A program made the translations under genes and the position numbers. From contig NZ_CP135921.1 in assembly GCF_032397745.1 (NCBI RefSeq), forward strand, positions 2,790,001-2,854,000: DNA of 64,000 bases. Reading direction: 5' to 3'. The notes under the pieces were generated by a model that saw only the letters and a program-made list of their open reading frames with translations, made no database searches and was not told the origin of the DNA. Shown here one piece after another: positions 62,173 to 64,000 of the stretch (position 1 is the stretch's first letter; every line of letters begins with the position of its first letter). Source of the DNA: Bradyrhizobium prioriisuperbiae. Its GTDB lineage: Bacteria; Pseudomonadota; Alphaproteobacteria; Rhizobiales; Xanthobacteraceae.

Positions 62173-63828
62173 ATGGCTAATCGACTGATGACGGCGCAAT
62201 CCAGGGTGGCGATGCGGTCTTGGGGGCTTCCGGGCCTTGTGATGCTGGCGGCGATGGCCGCACTCCCGGCGCTGACCGTCGACGCCGCGGCGAAACAGGG
62301 CCGCCGTGCACAGGTCACCGAGGCGACGGCGCCGCGCGAGGCTGGTGATCCGATCATGGCGATCGTGTCGATCAAGAGCCAGCAGGTCACGATCTACGAT
62401 GCCGACGGCTGGATCAAGCGCGCGCCGGTGTCGACCGGGGTCAAGGGCCGCGAAACGCCGGCCGGCGTCTTCGCCGTCATCGAGAAGGACAAGGACCACC
62501 ATTCGACCCTCTATGACGATGCCTGGATGCCGAACATGCAGCGCATTACCTGGAACGGTGTCGCCCTGCACGGCGGGCCGCTGCCCGGCTATGCCGCCTC
62601 GCACGGCTGCGTGCGGATGCCCTACGAGGTCGCGGAAAACCTGTTCGACAAGACGTGGATCGGGATGCGGGTGATCATTTCGCCCGAAGACGCCGCGCCC
62701 GTCGATTTTTCCCACCCGGCGCTGTTCGTGCCGAATGCGCAGGCCGTCGCCGCGGCTCCGGAGCGCGCCCGGACGCTCGCCCGGGAGTCGGAGGAGGCCA
62801 GCAGGATTGCAGGCGAGGCGAAGAAGGCCTCCGCTGCGGCGTCGCGCGAGGCCGCGCCGTTCACCGCGGCGTCGCTGCGCAAGCTGGAGCAGGCCAAGAC
62901 CCGTGCCGACGCCGAGCTCGCGTCTGCCGACAGGGTGCTTGCCGCCGCCAAGGCGGAGCAAGCCAAGTCGGATCAAGCCAGGACGGATCAGGCTGGAACT
63001 GACCCGGCCAGGATCGACAAAGCCAGGACCGAGAAAGCCACGCGGGCCGAAGACGCGAAGCAAAAGGCTGCCACGAAGGCCGCGGATGCGACGACACGGT
63101 TCGAGACCGCCAGGGCCGACAGCACCTCGAAGCTCGACGCCGCCGCAGCCGCCAAGGACGCCGCCAAGGCGGCGGAGACCAGGAAGGCCGACACCGCCAA
63201 GGCGGCGACCGAGGCGAAGCTCGCGATCGAGCCGGCCTCCGTCTACATCAGCCGCGCCACGCAGAAGCTCTACGTGCGCCGCAACACCCACAAGCCGTGG
63301 CCCGATGGCGGCGAAGTGTTCGATTTCTCCATCGAGGTCCCCGTCACCATCCGCGATCCCGATCAGCCGATCGGCACCCATGTGTTCACGGCCATGGCGC
63401 GCAACGATGCCGGCCTGCGCTGGAGCGTGGTCACCATCGACAACGGCGACACCGCCAGAAACGCGCTCGACCGCATCACCATCCCGCAGGATGTGCTCGA
63501 TCGCATCGGGCCGACCGTCTTGCCACGCTCCTCGATCATCGTCTCGGACGAGCCGCTGAGCAGCGAGACCAATTATCGCACCGAGTTCGTCGCGGTGCTG
63601 AACAACCAGCCCCAGGGCGGCTTCATCACGCGCAAGCCGACAGTCAACAATGTGCCGATGGCGAGCCGGGACGACGACGGCTTTGGTTTTTTTGCCCCTG
63701 GCTGGGGCCCCCAACCGGGCTATTCGCGCCGGCGCGGCGGCCAGTATGGTGGTCAATACGGCGACCCGTACGGCAACCAGTATGGCCGCCAGGATTTCTT
63801 CCCTCAGGCGCAGCAGGGCTCGTGGTAA
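62173..63828 (+). CDS. L,D-transpeptidase (YkuD) with long coiled linker and second degenerate domain
   Basis: A 551-residue exported protein. A signal peptide (RSWGLPGLVMLAAMAALPALTVDAAA) precedes a YkuD domain at about 60-185, with the catalytic motif ALHGGPLPGYAASHGCVRMP (His, Ser, His, Cys all kept). It cross-links peptidoglycan by 3-3 bonds or attaches proteins. Residues about 190-355 are an Ala/Lys/Glu-rich coiled linker with degenerate repeats. A second YkuD-like segment (VYISRATQKLYVRRN, then IEVPVTIRDPDQPIGTHVF, about 360-450) lacks the Ser-His-Gly-Cys motif. The tail has GGQYGGQYGDPYGNQYG repeats. ATG 62173 follows AGGG; ATG 62143 is an alternative. Confidence 0.88.
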   Translation: MANRLMTAQSRVAMRSWGLPGLVMLAAMAALPALTVDAAAKQGRRAQVTEATAPREAGDPIMAIVSIKSQQVTIYDADGWIKRAPVSTGVKGRETPAGVFAVIEKDKDHHSTLYDDAWMPNMQRITWNGVALHGGPLPGYAASHGCVRMPYEVAENLFDKTWIGMRVIISPEDAAPVDFSHPALFVPNAQAVAAAPERARTLARESEEASRIAGEAKKASAAASREAAPFTAASLRKLEQAKTRADAELASADRVLAAAKAEQAKSDQARTDQAGTDPARIDKARTEKATRAEDAKQKAATKAADATTRFETARADSTSKLDAAAAAKDAAKAAETRKADTAKAATEAKLAIEPASVYISRATQKLYVRRNTHKPWPDGGEVFDFSIEVPVTIRDPDQPIGTHVFTAMARNDAGLRWSVVTIDNGDTARNALDRITIPQDVLDRIGPTVLPRSSIIVSDEPLSSETNYRTEFVAVLNNQPQGGFITRKPTVNNVPMASRDDDGFGFFAPGWGPQPGYSRRRGGQYGGQYGDPYGNQYGRQDFFPQAQQGSW

Positions 63829-63952
63829 GGCGCGGCCCGCCCCGCGCCCTGCGACTGGTGGATTGCCGAAGCCTCCGCCCGGGGTAAAATTGATTTTGTT
63901 GCGGCTGATCGTCGACCCGGACGGTTGTCATCCGACGTCGATAATCAGGACA

Positions 63953-63981
63953 CGAGATATCCGGCACCCGAGATATCCGGC
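63953..63981 (+). repeat. Two spaced copies of CGAGATATCCGGC near the window end
   Basis: CGAGATATCCGGC occurs at 63953-63965 and 63969-63981, a 16-bp period. The core ATATCCGGC also occurs at 62078-62086, upstream of the transpeptidase gene. The gap beyond 63828 shows no gene before the window ends. Function unknown. Confidence 0.55.
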
Positions 63982-64000
63982 CGAGTCTGACCGGTCAAGT

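Overview
The window is high-GC chromosomal DNA from an alphaproteobacterium, most probably of the Bradyrhizobium/Rhodopseudomonas/Tardiphaga group (Nitrobacteraceae). The reasons are the two-component pair ChvG/ChvI next to HPr kinase, an EIIA-Man protein and HPr; an ATP-type PckA with a GTG start; the type 2 ArgC; IalB and DUF2865 proteins; and the style of the extragenic palindromes. The species cannot be fixed from the sequence alone. No tRNA, rRNA, CRISPR array, phage or plasmid replication gene was seen. One complete insertion sequence is present.

Layout. 1-5.1 kb: a TetR regulator (cut by the left edge) divergent from an NmrA-like/DUF1772 operon, then methionine aminopeptidase, SfsA and an MscS channel. 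5.3-10.6 kb: an NhaP2-type K+/H+ antiporter, the molybdate importer modABC and the murein endopeptidase mepA. 10.9-18.3 kb: a PAS-GGDEF-EAL protein, a YegP protein, an FMN-dependent lactate-dehydrogenase-like enzyme, lepA and a membrane glycosyltransferase. 18.5-25.5 kb: a carbon/phosphate-relay regulatory block (HPr, EIIA, HprK, ChvG, ChvI), a HugZ-like protein and pckA. 25.6-28.8 kb: a Tat-exported class A beta-lactamase divergent from a LysR regulator, and a second LysR gene. 28.8-37.3 kb: DNA ligase D, an ArsR regulator, an IalB-like protein flanked by two copies of a short repeat, a NIPSNAP protein, a TPR-glycosyltransferase and a DUF2865 protein. 37.4-44.0 kb: two ArsB/NhaD-superfamily permeases in tandem, pyrE, a two-gene chromate transporter, a LysE exporter and argC.

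44.2-56.7 kb is the most interesting part. A tightly packed minus-strand operon encodes an ABC importer (binding protein, ATPase, permease), a FAD oxidoreductase, a family III CoA-transferase, an enoyl-CoA hydratase, a seven-iron ferredoxin and a LysR regulator. Diverging from it are an ATZ/TRZ-type amidohydrolase and a cytosine-deaminase-like enzyme, followed by a convergent formamidase/acetamidase and an NCS1 nucleobase permease. Together this looks like uptake, hydrolytic deamination and CoA-dependent breakdown of an unidentified, probably nitrogen-containing cyclic compound.

56.8-64 kb: a long-chain ChrA, a complete IS1634-like element inserted at the very end of an orphan metQ, a decayed slipin gene (5' truncated and frameshifted), and an L,D-transpeptidase with a second, degenerate catalytic domain.

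Several repeat families tie the window together: a two-hairpin element of about 125 bp present twice in opposite orientation (18.4 and 44.1 kb), a REP-like hairpin present twice (1.95 and 55.2 kb), and a dyad-containing repeat present twice around the IalB gene (32.5 and 33.7 kb).
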